Assembly (NCBI GenBank): GCA_032191485.1
Contig: JAVDOI010000009.1
Location: forward strand, 19,828,343 to 19,892,342
Length of the DNA: 64,000 nucleotides
Reading direction: 5' to 3'
DNA from: Leptoclinus maculatus
Taxonomy: Eukaryota > Chordata > Actinopteri > Perciformes > Stichaeidae
Under the pieces are notes generated by a model that was not told the origin of the DNA, ran no database searches, and saw only the letters and a program-made list of their open reading frames with translations. This document shows, piece after piece, positions 1-12,699 of this stretch. The translations under genes and the position numbers were made by a program. The number at the start of each line of letters is the position of its first letter. The first letter of the stretch is position 1.

Positions 1-2080
1 CCTCTACCTACTATCTCAAGCCACCCATGAAAAAGCTACAGATGACCTTCCAATGCGATGGAAAAATAACAACAGCTCACACAGCAGCACTGCTTATCTT
101 GACCTGGGGGTTCACCAAGTTTGGTGATAAGTTTGGTAAATGGGTTGTAACAGTATTTCCATGGTACGATTACCATCTCAGAAAATATCTCGGTATAATG
201 GCTTCTTCTTCTTCTTAATATTATCAGTAACAAGGACTTTTAAAAGATTGAAAACAGAACATAAATGAAGCATGTTAGTTCAAATGTTAGGAGCGCTATA
301 GAATGTTCTACCTTCTAAATTAAAACATCAGCTGTGATCTTTTGAAATAATATAATAGAGCAGGGAAGTCCAGGACATAGCACTCATGGATATGTGTGAG
401 TTGGGCAACATGAACCGAGTTTTACATCATTTGTTGGATGGTAAGAGTTTGCATCATGCTTCAGTCTTGTATTTTCTAAAAGGTCTTCGTAAAATATCCA
501 ATTGAGAATGTTGCAGAGGGTTTTATCCAAGCGGGACATCACCATGGCTAAATGTGGAAGTAAGTGCACAAATGCTTTGAGGAACATGAGTTCCTTTCAC
601 GACCACGAGAAAATAAAAAATAAAAATCGAACTGCACAGGACTCCATTCAGAAAATGTTAACTTCTCTCCCAACACAAAAATAAAATTTTCACAAAATGC
701 TATCGCAGTCAGATGTGGTGGTGCAACGTGCTTCATTTGTCATAGCCCAACATGTGAATTGACTGGCTCCAGGAGCTGACAATGATTATTGCGAGCAGTA
801 AACCTAAATCAAAACTTTGAACATTTGGTACACTTGTTTGATATGACAAAGTTGACACTGAGTGCTTTTCAGTTTGATGTCGCTCAGGCTTAATGTTCCT
901 GCTTCAATAAACAAATACACACGTACTAAATCAGCTCGACACAATCAAAGCACTTATGCATCTGGAGTGAAACTGCTTGACATCAAATAATAGTCAGTAA
1001 AGGGTTGCTTGCCTACAGCCTTTCTGGCTCATCCAGCAGAAATGGTTTGTGTAATTCTCAGACTTTTATTGGTGCATTTGTTCTGTAGCAGTAGTGGTGA
1101 GGGGTTGTACAATGAGATATATCTGGGTTTGATGATCTTGAAAATCCCTTCATCACAACATAGTGTACACAGTAGCGTGACAAACAGGACTGCTGTGGAA
1201 CTGTTTTTCACCTGTGACTATTAAGACATTTACAGCCTAAGCTACTGTAGGATATTTTATTGAGTTTCCTTTTAGCAAAATGTTCTGAATGAATTTGAGT
1301 TCCCTCTGATAAACAGTCTTGGTTCGGACTACTGTGCTTTATTCGCTGTGCAAAATGCTCTAAAAAATAGGCCTTGTTCCAAAGAAATATGTAGATTCCA
1401 TTACACGCAATATTTGAGAACTAAAGCAAAACGTTTTTAGGTGAACGAAATCCTGTGTGAACAAAAATACTGAATATATTTAATTCCTGTAGTGTGTATG
1501 TAAATAGGGGACTTTGTAATGTATGTTTCATGCAAATGTTCTGGTCCCTTAATTCATCGGTGGGGTGGGCTTCTTTTAGTAGATATCGAACTGAAGTGAA
1601 ATAAAACAGTCTAGCTTCGAGCTTGGGTAGAGCAGAGGAGGATGAAGGTCAGCACCTCCATGTCTGAGGCGTAGTGAGGGAACGATGGAGCGCGACATCA
1701 ACAGGCAGCTATAGAATTAGGGTACACATTAGGGTACCACTTATCATGTTCCCACTGACCTTTATGGGTTTTTTCTCTCGAGCGCCTGATCAATAAGTGC
1801 AACATGGTGGCCTCGCGCATTGTCAACAGACAAATCGGAAACTGAAGACTGAATTTTTCATTCTAAAACCCGCATCTGTGAAAAATGTATAAACACTGGA
1901 GGATTTCATTCTCAAGTAACAGAGTACCTCGTAAAAAATCCATGCTAATGTACTGTGCCTACAGGCTAGTCAAACATAGTCTTAAATAGTGGATTTAAAT
2001 GATGAAAGGACAGATAGTGCAGCACAGGGAGCCCTCTCCTCCGTTTCCATGTCCATCAGTCTCTTAATATATCCCTCTTA
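1..2080. other. Intergenic or intronic DNA, no gene seen
   Basis: AT-rich unique-looking sequence. The open frames present are all under 75 codons, overlap each other on both strands and resemble no family I know. A short TTC/TTA-rich run lies near 204-222. I see no promoter, RNA gene or recognisable repeat here. Confidence 0.6.
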
Positions 2081-2081
2081 C

Positions 2082-2168
2082 ACACACACACACACACATT
2101 TCTCTCATTGTCTAAGTATAACATATTTGAGAGAGTGATTTTTTGTATCTGTGTACGTATGGTGCATG

Positions 2169-2220
<52 letters not shown>

Positions 2221-2375
2221 GGGGTGTGGGTGTGTGTGTGTGTGTGTGTGGGTGTGTGTGTGCATGAGTGTGTTTGTAAGCCGATGTTGGTGATAATAAT
2301 TGATATGACAGAGTCTAGGAGTTTGGTGTCAGCTGAAATGAGAGTACGGCTGAATGGACCAAGCACACGCGCACA

Positions 2376-2413
<38 letters not shown>

Positions 2414-2523
2414 AATGCACACTGTGTCTGCAGGGTTAAATAGAGTTATTTCAGCTAACCCTCATCATCCCCGACACCAGACACACACACATACAGTCAC
2501 ACACACACTCTCTTTCTCTCCCA

Positions 2524-2559
<36 letters not shown>

Positions 2560-2575
2560 ATCATCATCATCATCA
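2082..2575. repeat. Cluster of GT/CA microsatellites and a CAT repeat
   Basis: Four separate dinucleotide tracts sit within 500 bp: (CA)n at 2082-2098, a compound (TG)n tract interrupted by G runs at 2171-2276, (AC)n at 2377-2410 and (AC)n at 2527-2558. The last runs directly into a CAT triplet repeat at 2559-2575. The GT-rich tract and the two later CA-rich tracts are on opposite strands, so a single strand could fold back on itself. Open frames here encode only Cys-Val or His-Thr runs and are artefacts. Confidence 0.95.
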
Positions 2576-2589
2576 CGGGTGGCTAAATA

Positions 2590-4340
2590 GTACATGCAGA
2601 AGTTAAAAAGCTACATCATCTTGACAAGCTAAACCTGATTAACATTTCTTACAGCTGAAGTTCATTTGACTGCGGCATAAATGTGGATTTAGTTTACGTG
2701 ATATTTAACTGCAATGGGTTGCTCAGAGATTAGGACGATCCAACGACACTCTGGAAGTTATTTCAATGCCAAAATACCAAACTGACAATAACAATAGCTT
2801 GGGCCTCCAGTGTTAAGTCAAAACATGTGCATCAGATCCGAGAGCCAAACCAGTAATTAGAATAAGTGCATGCATGCATAATGAATGAGCTTTTCAACCT
2901 GTTTTCTGTGATTAGTGTAATTACATCGTGTATTGCATGTAAACAATACCGCTAAGGGTGGACACATTTGAAAGATGATGAAAAGTTTTGAAAGTGATTC
3001 CAAGGTCACCTTCGACTTCTTTCCGTTTTCTTTTTAGAATGCACAGAATGTGACTTGCATGAAGAAAACTGAGAAAAATTTGAATTTAAATGAATTAATA
3101 ATCAATGCCTTTATTGAAGTCTGCTGCACTAAATTAGAAACAAAATGAAGGAACTTCTATTCACTAAACCTAACTTTATCTATTCATGTTTTTGTGTCTT
3201 TGTTGATGAAAACAATGCAGTCAGGCATAATATTATAAAACATGTTTTGAATAAAGCAACTTGTTGCATTCAAATTAATGGCGAGACTTCTTTCTAATAT
3301 AGGGTGGTAATATTTATTTTCATTTAGTTTTAATTGGTATTTGAGGTTAAATAATTTAGTAGCAGTTCTCATTTAGCCCAGGTTTAAAATTCTCTGGGGT
3401 TTAATGTTAATAATTAAGTTAGTGACGATAGTGATTGGTTTAAAGAAATACAAACAAGCCAGAGCGTTTGTACCCCCTTTACCACAATGATGTGCGGAGC
3501 CAGATCTTTTTTGTGCTGACACAGCGCTGTGCAGATATATCTGGCGATGCAAGACTACTTAACTAACGCAACATGGTTGGTGTTGTTCTGTATTACCCTT
3601 TTTGTCAACAAATCTCATGAGAGCAAATCCAACAATTTGTTAGTTTGTCCTCCAATACTAACAGACTTCACTACCCAATCTATAGCACTCAGCCCTAAGT
3701 CTGTTCATTCCCACTGAAAAGTGGCTCACAAATTAGTTTAATATTTAAAAGAAAAGAGTCATTTTCTAAAACAGATGGACACTGTAGTTCTCAACAAACA
3801 CTACTACTACCGTCAGAGGAAACAGTGAAGTTGTTGTTGTTGTTTTCAGCTGCATATTAATACCCAATAGGTGCTGCTACTTACAGCAGCAATAAGGGTT
3901 ATGTTGGCTCAACTTAAAGTAAACTGCAGTGCTTGTGTCCATGGCAATAAAGGAACATGTCACCCAGTGCAACAGTGTGGCTTATTGATGTGTTTTTAAT
4001 TACCACTCCAGTAAAATTAGTCTAAAACGCCTATCCAAGGCATACCCAAAGTAAATTGAAAGCTGTTCTTGAACCATTTACAGTACATGCATGGCTTTGT
4101 TCTCTTTTGAAAGGTAACACTCCAACAGTCAGAATCACTATAAGTGCTACTGGCATTGAGTAATAGAAGTTTGAACACACTGAAGTAGAAGGTTTTTATT
4201 TCCGGCTGAATATTGTTTTGCAAACAGATGCCTGCAGATGACTATAGCTGTGACTTATTAGCTGGAAAACACAATGGGACCACAGCATGAACCTTACCTA
4301 GTCCAAGATCAAATTTTATAACAATACCACAGAAAATTAA
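2590..4340. other. Unique non-coding DNA with homeodomain-like AT motifs
   Basis: No gene is visible. Two short stretches have the texture of conserved regulatory DNA: 2860-2950, with a TGCATGCATAATGAATG core resembling POU/homeodomain sites, and about 3845-4000, rich in ATTA and CCATGG-type motifs. A GTT triplet run lies at 3831-3844. Conservation cannot be tested from one sequence. Confidence 0.4.
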
Positions 4341-5333
4341 TATTTTACACATGTTTTACTAAGGGTATGTCTAGGCGTTTTCCAAAAAAGGCCATTTGGA
4401 GGCCCATGGTAACCATAGTAACATACCTAGGCTGTGTAGAAATGTGTATTCATAATTCAAACTAAAGCTTATTTATGTCGAAATACAGTAATTTATAAGT
4501 TATTTCGCCATTATTCACTTTCCTAAAGTCTCCAAAACTCTCAAAAACCACACTTTGCATCTTACGCACGGACGCAGACAGCAGACTTGCGGTGACGCAG
4601 TTACTTACGGGTAGTGGCTCTAAATCTAACCCCTGAAGCTGTATATCGTAATTTTGGAAATTTCATTGGCTATACGAAGCGTCAGTCATCAGAACAATCG
4701 GTTGCAATTGGCTCGGTCAGGGCAGGCACTTTCCTTCAACGCGGACTCTCGTTGGCTATTGTAGGCTGTGGACAGGACATGGAAGCTCCTATTGGGTCAA
4801 GTGAGGTGTCAATCGAAAGGTCAGAGTGCAGCCGCCAGTTTGAGATCCAGATATTGGCAATGTTTACATGCGAACTGGAGTTACGTTGAAAAATACATAA
4901 ATAATTAGGCATATCTGCCGGCTAATTTGAAATGATGCAACAGCAGTCCGTGGGTATTTATTGACGTAATAATGTGTTTTGGACTAAATGTTTTACTGGA
5001 TTGGATCGTCTGGACCTTTGCCAATGTAACAAGAATATTATCGATGGGTGGATTACTATGAGGCTTCATAGGTGAGTTGCCTCAATTTTGTAATTGTTTG
5101 TTTGTTTGTTGTGGTCTGACAGAGGCGTTGATTGTACCTGCTGTTGTGATTGTATCTTGAAAGGGTTTGCATGAATCGAATCACAAGAATCTTAGCTTTC
5201 CAAAGATATGTTGCATCAGTACCTACCTATACATAGCAGTTGTGTACATAACACAGGTGTACACTTAACACTCCAAAAGCCCGTGGGCGGGCCGTCGGAG
5301 TATTAACAGGTTAATAGAATTTGGACAACAATG
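4340..5333 (+). repeat. Probable teleost dispersed repeat, unclassified
   Basis: This block is more GC-rich and CpG-rich than its flanks. It contains motifs I associate with a dispersed fish repeat (CTTACGCACGGACGCAGAC near 4562; CCCGTGGGCGGGCCGTCGG near 5280). It holds one 91-codon open frame (4614-4889) with no recognisable domain. A good splice-donor-like ATAG/GTGAGT occurs at about 5070. Both ends are uncertain. It could instead be a non-coding exon region, but the motif texture favours a repeat. Confidence 0.4.
5095..5110. repeat. (GTTT)n short tandem repeat
   Basis: About four GTTT units follow TTGTAAT. Confidence 0.8.
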
Positions 5334-5929
5334 GCGCTCCATGGAAGAATATGGGAAATCTGCTATGGTCAGGCTTCAGATACATAGGCACTACTTCTTA
5401 GAAGGATCACTATTGGTTTTGGTCTTTTCGTGAGAATTTGAAAATATGCATATTTAATATCATCATGCATTAAAATAAGTGTTCTCCTATCACATATTAT
5501 AATAATGAGATATGCATTAGTTAAAATCCACAACAACTACAGCACAGAGGCTAACAATACAAGGAGTGTTTCTGGCAGAGTACATTCTTTATTGAGCTGT
5601 TGTTTATCTTATTGCTGCAGTGAGATTTGTGTTAATACAAAGTAGTCCTCACCGCAGAAAAAAAACCAAGTCCATGTGGCTGAGGGGAAATTAAAGTTTG
5701 AATGTCTTGAAGGTTTACTTTGGTTAATGCTTGATAACTTTCTCTGTGGCTTAACAAAGGTCCATCCCTATGCTGTTTTTGGAGCACCGCACAGCCTTTT
5801 CCCTGTCCGAACAGACAGAGCTATTTTTGGTGAATGTTGAGTCTTTTTTATTTTTAGCGTAGCGTGGCTTGGTAACTAGCAATACCCAAAATCTCAAGTG
5901 CAACACCAATTTGCCTCCTGGGCTTCTAG

Positions 5930-6440
5930 CAAGTCACCACAATGAAGAAAAAAACACCTTTCCGCTCTGAGTTGAACTTTTTTCAACTCAATGCATTCAG
6001 TGCGCTAAAAAACGTGAGGCCCATAGTGTGGAAAAAATGCGTGGAACTCAGCAACTGAAGAGCAGTGTGCAAAGCTCCCATTGAAAACACTTACAAAAAG
6101 CCACCCCAGGCTTCTAATACACGTTCTGTCTGATCAGGGCCTAATTCTGCAGTCAATACCAGTGACTTTCATTGTATTCAATCTATTGGGTTTTGTGCTG
6201 AGCGACACAAATAGTCCATGTTTTTCGTGTCACATGGCAGAACTTCTTTTTGGGGACGAGATCACTTTACAAAATGAAAGTTACGTGTAGCAACAAATCA
6301 ACTTAGGTTTATGAAAAACGTCATGGTTGGGCTCTAAATAACTACTTACTGTTAGGTTTAGGCAACAAAACCACTTAGTTAAAAAAATCTAAAGGTTTAT
6401 AAACTCAGAATTGCTCCAAAGTAACAAAATCCACAATCCA
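5930..6440. repeat. Probable dispersed repeat with TTTAGGCAACAAAACCAC motif
   Basis: The stretch ends with GTTAGGTTTAGGCAACAAAA, a string I associate with a common repeat in fish genomes. The first half (TTCAACTCAATGCATTCAGTGCGC and a later GTGTTTTCAATGGGAGC on the opposite strand) also reads as mobile DNA. Boundaries are estimates and no open frame is informative. Confidence 0.4.
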
Positions 6441-8040
6441 CAATTCGTGAAATACGTAAACAGCTGACTAATTGCACATGACTCCTTCGGCAGGTGTGGA
6501 CCAAACAAGAACAATTACAAACACGAGAAGAAAACAAGAGAAAATCCGTGGAAAGTTCAAATCACTCGTACAAGCCACTTGACAATGAATCTGTTCAGAC
6601 TAGTGGTTCTTGCATGAGGCCCAATGTTAGGCCATGAATAAAGTTGGAGTGGTCATTGTGCTGCAACATGATCAAGAACCCCCCCTTCCCCTTTAACTGT
6701 GCCAACAATCTCTCAGTTTGCCTGTGAGCCCAGAGGTCTGTTCAGTGGCCCGTAGTACCAGTCGAACACTGTGGTTGTACCAGTGGGCAGCTCCCAGTGT
6801 GAACGCATGGAAGTGTGAGATTGTGAAGCGGGGCAGTTCTACATCTGAGCATGGATCTCAGCTCACTCCCCCTTGATAAATACAAACAGAAATCCCTCAC
6901 ACACGCACACACACACACATATACAGATGCAGATAGACGCTGCTGTGGCACTGTCACTGCCGTCTTTCCTCCCTCCCAGCTCCTCCTCTCCTCAATGCTC
7001 TTTTGTCCCGTCTTTCATTTGCTCCCTGTAGAGTTTTCCATTGGTCACTCCTGTTCTCGCTCTTTCTTATTCTTTCTATGTTCTGTGTATGTTGATCATC
7101 CCCCTGCTCAGTGCTTCTAGCTCTGTGTGTTTGCCTGTCTCTGTCTCTCTCTTGGTGACATGGTTCAATAGAGCGTATTGTCACTGGCCACAGTAACACT
7201 CCAGTAATCCAGGGAATTCTCTCTCACATACACACATATGAAAGAAAAGCAAAAAAATAAAATAACCTGGATGTCAGCTTCACCTCCTTGCCGTTGGCTG
7301 TGAGTGCATGTGCGTGTGCAATGTCATCAGTAGTTATTCAGAGGGCAGCTTATTTAAGTGATTTTATCATTATGTAAATGACATCAGGAGAGCAGCCTAA
7401 TCTATTCTGATTGGCTGCTGCTCCCCATGTGTGTGCGTGTATGTGAGTGTGAGTTCAAAATGAGCCAATTAACAATAATTGTTTCCTGTGTGTCTCTCAT
7501 CTTGCCTGTTGAGAGGCGATGTCAAAATGTCACTGTTAATTTGATGCATCCTCCCTGTGTGTCAGGTCCGTCGTCAGATCCTCTCCCAGTCACCACTGCC
7601 ACAATACAAGATCAACATAATGCTTTTTCCCCTGATGGAAAACACTTTCAGTGGACCTTGACTTGGAATTGTCAGACTTTTTTCTATTTTCAAAGTTAAG
7701 AATCAACTTTGATATTTAACTTTCCAACCAACATAGACAATAAGTCCTCATGTGCTGAGCACAGGGCTGAAGTTAACACTGAGGGCACATAGGCAGTACC
7801 TTGTATTTTATTTTCTGGGAATTTTTGTGGATTTTCAGATGAAAACTTTCAGAAAATATAATTGCTTAGCTTTCCTAAATATATGAAATTAAATTAAAAA
7901 TAATAATAAAAAACTACATTCATCCATGGTTGTGTAATCACCAACCAATGTAAGCAGACAAATTTGAACAATACAAGTTTATAAAAAGAAAAGATCTTTT
8001 GAGTTTTAAAGTTTGTACATATGTGCCCTTTGTGTGTCTT
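6440..8040. other. Unique DNA, no gene seen
   Basis: A short CA tract lies at 6900-6920, surrounded by pyrimidine-rich DNA at 6960-7160. The open frames of 70-90 codons here overlap on both strands and look like chance. Two AT-rich patches at 7240-7270 and 7880-7915 add nothing identifiable. Confidence 0.5.
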
Positions 8041-8520
8041 TCTTTGGGTATTGTTTCCCTTAAAACTCCAGCGTCTCCGTCTTCATCAGCTCTCCTCTGA
8101 AGGAATGCCCTGCTGTGTGCGTGTGTGTGTGCGTGTGCGCGGGTCATCTGTGTTGACGAGATATTCATTAAGTGCCAAACCATGAAATATCAATTATGCA
8201 AAAGTCTTGTTTGTATTTGGCCGTCCAAAACTCGTTGAAGGCGGCTGTGAGAATGCCGACCGAGAAGCATAATGACGCCGAGAGCGGATTAACAGGCGCT
8301 ATTACAATGGTTTCAAATGGCAAACAGAGCAGAGTCACACAGATATGAAAACCTGCATGTTCATTCATCACGGCCCTCAGTGGCCTGAACAAACCTCTCA
8401 CTGCTCATTTTGTAATTAACAACTGGCATTGTCCTCTAATAAACATGTGGGGAATGTTTACTGTCTGCAAAATGAGGCTTAAAAACTGTAACGAATGTGG
8501 ATTATTGATGCCATATTTCT
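8040..8520. promoter_or_regulatory. Conserved-non-coding-element-like block
   Basis: From about 8040 to 8520 the sequence is balanced in composition and repeat-free, with many homeodomain-type TAATTA/ATTAG/AATTA cores and several CpGs, as at 8260-8300. That texture is typical of vertebrate developmental enhancers. A GTGTGTGTGCGTGTGCGCG run lies at 8117-8140. This is a judgement from texture only. A cross-species alignment would settle it. Confidence 0.3.
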
Positions 8521-10790
8521 TTATTTTCTTTATTAAAGCCACTCATGGCCAGTATTTTCAGGATATTTTTTTCTTTGAAGACCCTGAATTGTCTTCTGGT
8601 CATATTTGAACAGCCTCAGCTGCATTTGGAATGTTGAAGGACTCTGACAATATGACAATTTTCAATGTAGTTCTAATGAAAACTCGTACTTTTTTTTCCT
8701 TCTTTTTGCTATGTGCAAAGAGCCATACTATAGGTTGTTTTTTTAATTAAAGAAAACTAAATTGGTTTGAGAATAAAAAAGAAGAGAAAATGGTTCAAAT
8801 GCCAGAAGAGAGTTGTCAGTTGCCATGGAATAAAAAGGGAATTTGTAGGAAACGTGGAAAACAAGGAGAGGGATTGGCCAGGCTTTTGAGAAAGAGAGGG
8901 ACTTCCTGACTAGTAACCTAATAGGAATAATTAGAGAAATGATTTTGGAGAGGCTTCTCTCTCTCTTTCTCTCTCTCATTCTTACACAAACCAATGTATC
9001 CTCACACAATACTTTGTAGGGTATCTTACCAAAATATATTCATTATTTCCCGTACATTCTCCTACAAATATATTTAATTCAATAAGGAACCACTGCCACT
9101 TCTTGTCTCTGACGGCTAAGAGGTTGGTTTCATACAAACTGAATTGGGATGACTTTGGGGTTAAACCAGGTCACACTCACTGTCTGGTGATTGCTCATCT
9201 TCAGTTTTTGATCAAAGAGTCTTTGGAGCACTCTGAATAAGATGTACCATTTAAATGCACGACAAAACACAAGCGCTCCTCTCAATGAGGTGTATACAAA
9301 TCATTTAAAGTCCAAATGATTGAGAATTAGCCTACTTCACACCAAGACCACTTCCTGTTGTCTTCTCACATATTTTGCATGTGCATTCAGCAAGCCATAT
9401 CTCTCTTTCTCTGCCAACACCTGGGAATGGAACACACTCACTCCAATCCATTAATTAACATGCAATGGAATCATTATCTCACCGCTCCAGCACAGACCCA
9501 ACTGGAGCTGGAAAAGAATGTTCTATTCCTGAAGATTTATAAGCTACCACATCAAGGTTACACTAATAATGCAGTGCTATGTTGCCATCCTGTGGAGTTC
9601 AGAGGAGGAATAAACATGCCATACTGCATCTGTTCATGCTGAACTGGATGGGAACATGAGTTTAGAAGACTGATCTTGTCTCAGAGTCACAGTATGTGTG
9701 TAAACAAATCAACATTACTCTGCCTTTCTACCTTTCTGGCTTGTAAGCATACAGTTGCTGCATTAAATCGTGGCTTTGAAATAGAATATCAAACAGCTCT
9801 GTGTAGAGTATATCAAAATCATTCACTTGTACAATTTGATTTGTCTTGACAAACATGAAGGTTATCAAAGTGGGGTTTAGAAAGGCTTTAAACCGTCTAG
9901 TGGAATATTCTCAACACAAAGAAATCCTCTAGTTTAATAGATCAGTTACCCACTATCATAATACATTGTTTCTCACTTATCTCCAGTGGTATCTAACTGT
10001 ACAGTTACTTTCTGTTTCATATGCTGAGGTTTTGAGAAAGCTATGCCGTTCCATTACAGTTAGTGGTGTTCAAAGTCCTGTATACAATTTGTAATCCAGA
10101 GCTGACTACTTTGTGCTCAAGCGAAAAAAAGAGCACCCCTTTCATGATTATTAATCAAAGATGAAAATACATAGCTATCCAATCATGCAGGTGTTTAATA
10201 CTCAATAGATGATGGACGCTATTGCAGACCAGCAGAACCATAGGCGTAAACATGCCGTAAAAGATAATAAAAAGTTGAGAGACCTTCAATTCTTTTTTGT
10301 CATGTTAGGAGGACTGTCTCACATTCTCACATATTATGAGCTACATAATGGCTTATATTTAAACTTATTTTCAGGTTTACACTCAAAATGTTCAACGCTA
10401 AGCATTGATTAGAGTTATATATCTTTATATACAGACCAGGGGGTTATGCCCTGACAAAGTGACCAAATGGCGAAGCAATAGAAATTTTTATTCTCTGGGC
10501 AACGCAGATGCCTGTAACCATAGAAACTCACTCCTGCCTGTGTGCCCTAGGGCTCCATCGAATGTCTTTTTTCTGTTATATTCAAGGCTTCTATTGAGGT
10601 TTTTTGATTTAAAGCTTTGAATTGGCATCCACTATCTATCCATCCTGTCATTCATATATATGTCTGTTGTCAAATTCTGACCCTAATCATATTTTAACAC
10701 TTAAAAAGGGTAAAAAAATAAAATAGGATTGTGCGTTATTGGCTGTATAAATGGAATATATGTTGCTGTCATATTGCCACTAGACTGCAA
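8520..10790. other. Unique AT-rich DNA, no gene seen
   Basis: The stretch contains a short (CT)n tract at about 8957-8980 and no convincing coding signal. The open frames of up to 94 codons overlap on both strands and show no family motif. Confidence 0.5.
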
Positions 10791-10796
10791 CATTTA

Positions 10797-10920
10797 TACA
10801 GGTGCATCCCTTCCTTTTTGGTGTGGCAACCGGGAGGGTAACAGTTTTTGACTGCAGTGAAAACATTTTTTTGAAAGGCTACATGCCAACATATATGGAT
10901 TAAAGCAGAATATGTTGATA
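10797..10920 (+). mobile_element. Short relic related to the 32.2-kb hAT-like element
   Basis: About 60 bp here match the left part of the element at 32.2 kb. Both contain TTTTTGACTRCAGTGAAAA, then TTTTTGAAAG, then an A-rich stretch ending in AYATATGGATTA-like sequence (here near 10845-10903, there near 32202-32264). Read in reverse, both give the same FHCSQKL peptide, which is further evidence of common origin. Only this terminal segment is present, so it is either a truncated insertion or a solo end. Confidence 0.5.
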
Positions 10921-10949
10921 GATAAGACATGTTGTGAATATGAGAAATT

Positions 10950-11650
10950 ATTACAGATAATTACAAACAAGATGACTGAGCGCCACTTACTGTGTGTGTG
11001 AGAGAGAGAGAGAGAAAGAGAGAGAGTTGGTGGACTATTGCAGGACAGATTCACTGAGGGGCCACTTTTTGACTAATTCAAGAATGATGTACAGTATTAA
11101 CACCTTGCTAACTGTGCCTGAGATCCAATCACAATGTGAGCTATACTACCTGCAGAAATAGTCTGGCAAATCCAACACATTCTGATTACATGCCAACTAC
11201 ATTTATACCTTATATTAAATTATGCCGTGTCATTTCTTATTAAGAGGAGACATTCGGACACAGATGCAATGACTAAATGGAATGTCCATCCAAATACATT
11301 TCTTTTGAACTTTGACCTCTCTTTTTCTCTCTCTCATACACACAAGTTAAACATGGAAAAACCTCCACCAAGTGTCTTTAATTGCTCTCAAACATCACAT
11401 AATAAAATGCACTTTTTCATGGTTTCCCAACCTAAATATGTGTCCCCGGTCAGATTTGCAGCTCCATGTGATGTCTGATGGAGCAGTACCACCTCCAGCA
11501 AGGGGACCATCTCCACCCATGAAATACCTAGTGAATCTACGTCGCTGTCCTCCATTGTTATTTCAGCACTATGGCTAACGCTGAAATGTCCCAGGCAACC
11601 GCCCCCCCCCCCCCTTTACTGTTGGATGGCAGATAAAATATGATAAAGTG
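10950..11650. repeat. (GA)n tract and 13-base C run in unique DNA
   Basis: A GA-rich tract occupies 11001-11028 and an uninterrupted run of 13 C occupies 11602-11614. Otherwise the stretch shows nothing identifiable. Confidence 0.8.
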
Positions 11651-11656
11651 ACTGCT

Positions 11657-11880
11657 AGCCTGTCCCTCCAGTGCATAACACATAATACAAGACCATCTAG
11701 AGTGCCCTTCCAGTGGAAAAAAACATAATACATGAGCCTCTAGGGTGCCCCTCCAGTGGAGAAAACATAATACATGAGCCTCTAGGGTGCCCCTCCAGTG
11801 GAGAAAACATAATACATGAGCCTCTAGGGTGCCCCTCCAGTGGAGAAAATATGATGCAGATTGCTCTAGGGTGACATATG
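11657..11880. repeat. 42-bp minisatellite, about 4-5 copies
   Basis: The unit begins CCTCTAGGGTGCCCCTCCAG and repeats at 11737, 11779 and 11821, exactly 42 bp apart. A diverged 44-bp copy at 11693 precedes them, with a partial copy before that. The two central units are identical, so homogenisation was recent. Because 42 is divisible by three, the minus strand stays open across the array and encodes a repeating HWRGTLEAHVLCFL peptide, which I regard as incidental. Confidence 0.9.
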
Positions 11881-11884
11881 TGAC

Positions 11885-12150
11885 AGTGATTCCGTGGCTG
11901 CAAAGGTTCAGGCGCCGCAGATGCGCACGACCCCAAACACTGACCAATCAGAGCAGACTGCGCTTTTTGAGCCCAGTCGCAAAAACGGCCTGTTGTTTCA
12001 GATAGAGAGTGAATAGAGGTGCTGAAACAATTAACCAAATGCTAAAAATTGTGTATTTTTAACATTGAAGCAAGTAAACATTTTCTAGTTAACGCCCAAA
12101 ATAATATATGAATCTGAAAATTAGCATATTACGTGAACTTTAAAATGATT
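11885..12150 (+). repeat. Teleost dispersed repeat (probable non-autonomous DNA transposon)
   Basis: The block begins near the end of the minisatellite and contains ACCAATCAGAGCAGACTG, GTGAATAGAGGTGCTG and a tail GAATCTGAAAATTAGCAT. In that order I recognise these as a very common fish repeat whose 3' end reads like AAAATGAGCATAATATG. The family name is not certain. The neighbouring minisatellite may have expanded from inside a copy of this element. Confidence 0.55.
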
Positions 12151-12695
12151 ACCATTGTTTCTTTTAAGGCTGGCAGTTGAGACTCTCAGACGCAGGTGTT
12201 GTTCTACTTATAACCTTTAAAAGCCAAGAGACATCAACATAATTTATTTTCTTTCCCTCATAAAATGGATTTAATTGAGAAAAATATTGAAGAAATTAGG
12301 TTCATGTCTTTTCATAATGAACAAGTGCCATTAGCGCACCATGAGAATAATAACTTGATTGGTGACATCGAAGTGTGTGTTATTTAGTTGATTAAATTGA
12401 TTAAAAGGTGACTTATAAGAGTTGAATTTTCTTATTAACTTTTCACATTTCACATCTCTTGGAAGGCAAAGTCAATTGCAGTCATTTCACCACATTCCTG
12501 CTGTCTTCTGTAACCTTGAATAACATTCAATTTGAAAGCATTACCAGATAGTATTTTGGGCAGAAATAGCATCCTCTCTTTTACCAATATTGCCCTGTGT
12601 GTGGTGGTATCTGTACGCATGCATGTGACCATAAACTGTTTCTTCACATCTCCTTGCTAATATATGTAAAATCAGAGTTAGCAAGCTATTGTAGG
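12150..12695. other. AT-rich unique DNA, no gene seen
   Basis: No repeat or gene is recognised. ATTA-type cores are frequent at 12290-12440, which could be regulatory or simply AT composition. Confidence 0.45.
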
Positions 12696-12699
12696 GAAT

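Noticed and set aside
2559..2575. A polyhistidine-coding segment
   Set aside because: It is a CAT triplet repeat adjoining a CA microsatellite, not a protein feature.
4614..4889. 91-codon open frame as a gene
   Set aside because: It lies inside a probable dispersed repeat and has no known domain.
6742..7199. Overlapping open frames on both strands suggesting a gene
   Set aside because: The region is pyrimidine-rich with a CA microsatellite, and the peptides are low complexity.
11657..11880. A CRISPR-like array, since repeats are regularly spaced
   Set aside because: The whole 42-bp unit is repeated with no unique spacers, and the organism is a vertebrate. It is a minisatellite.
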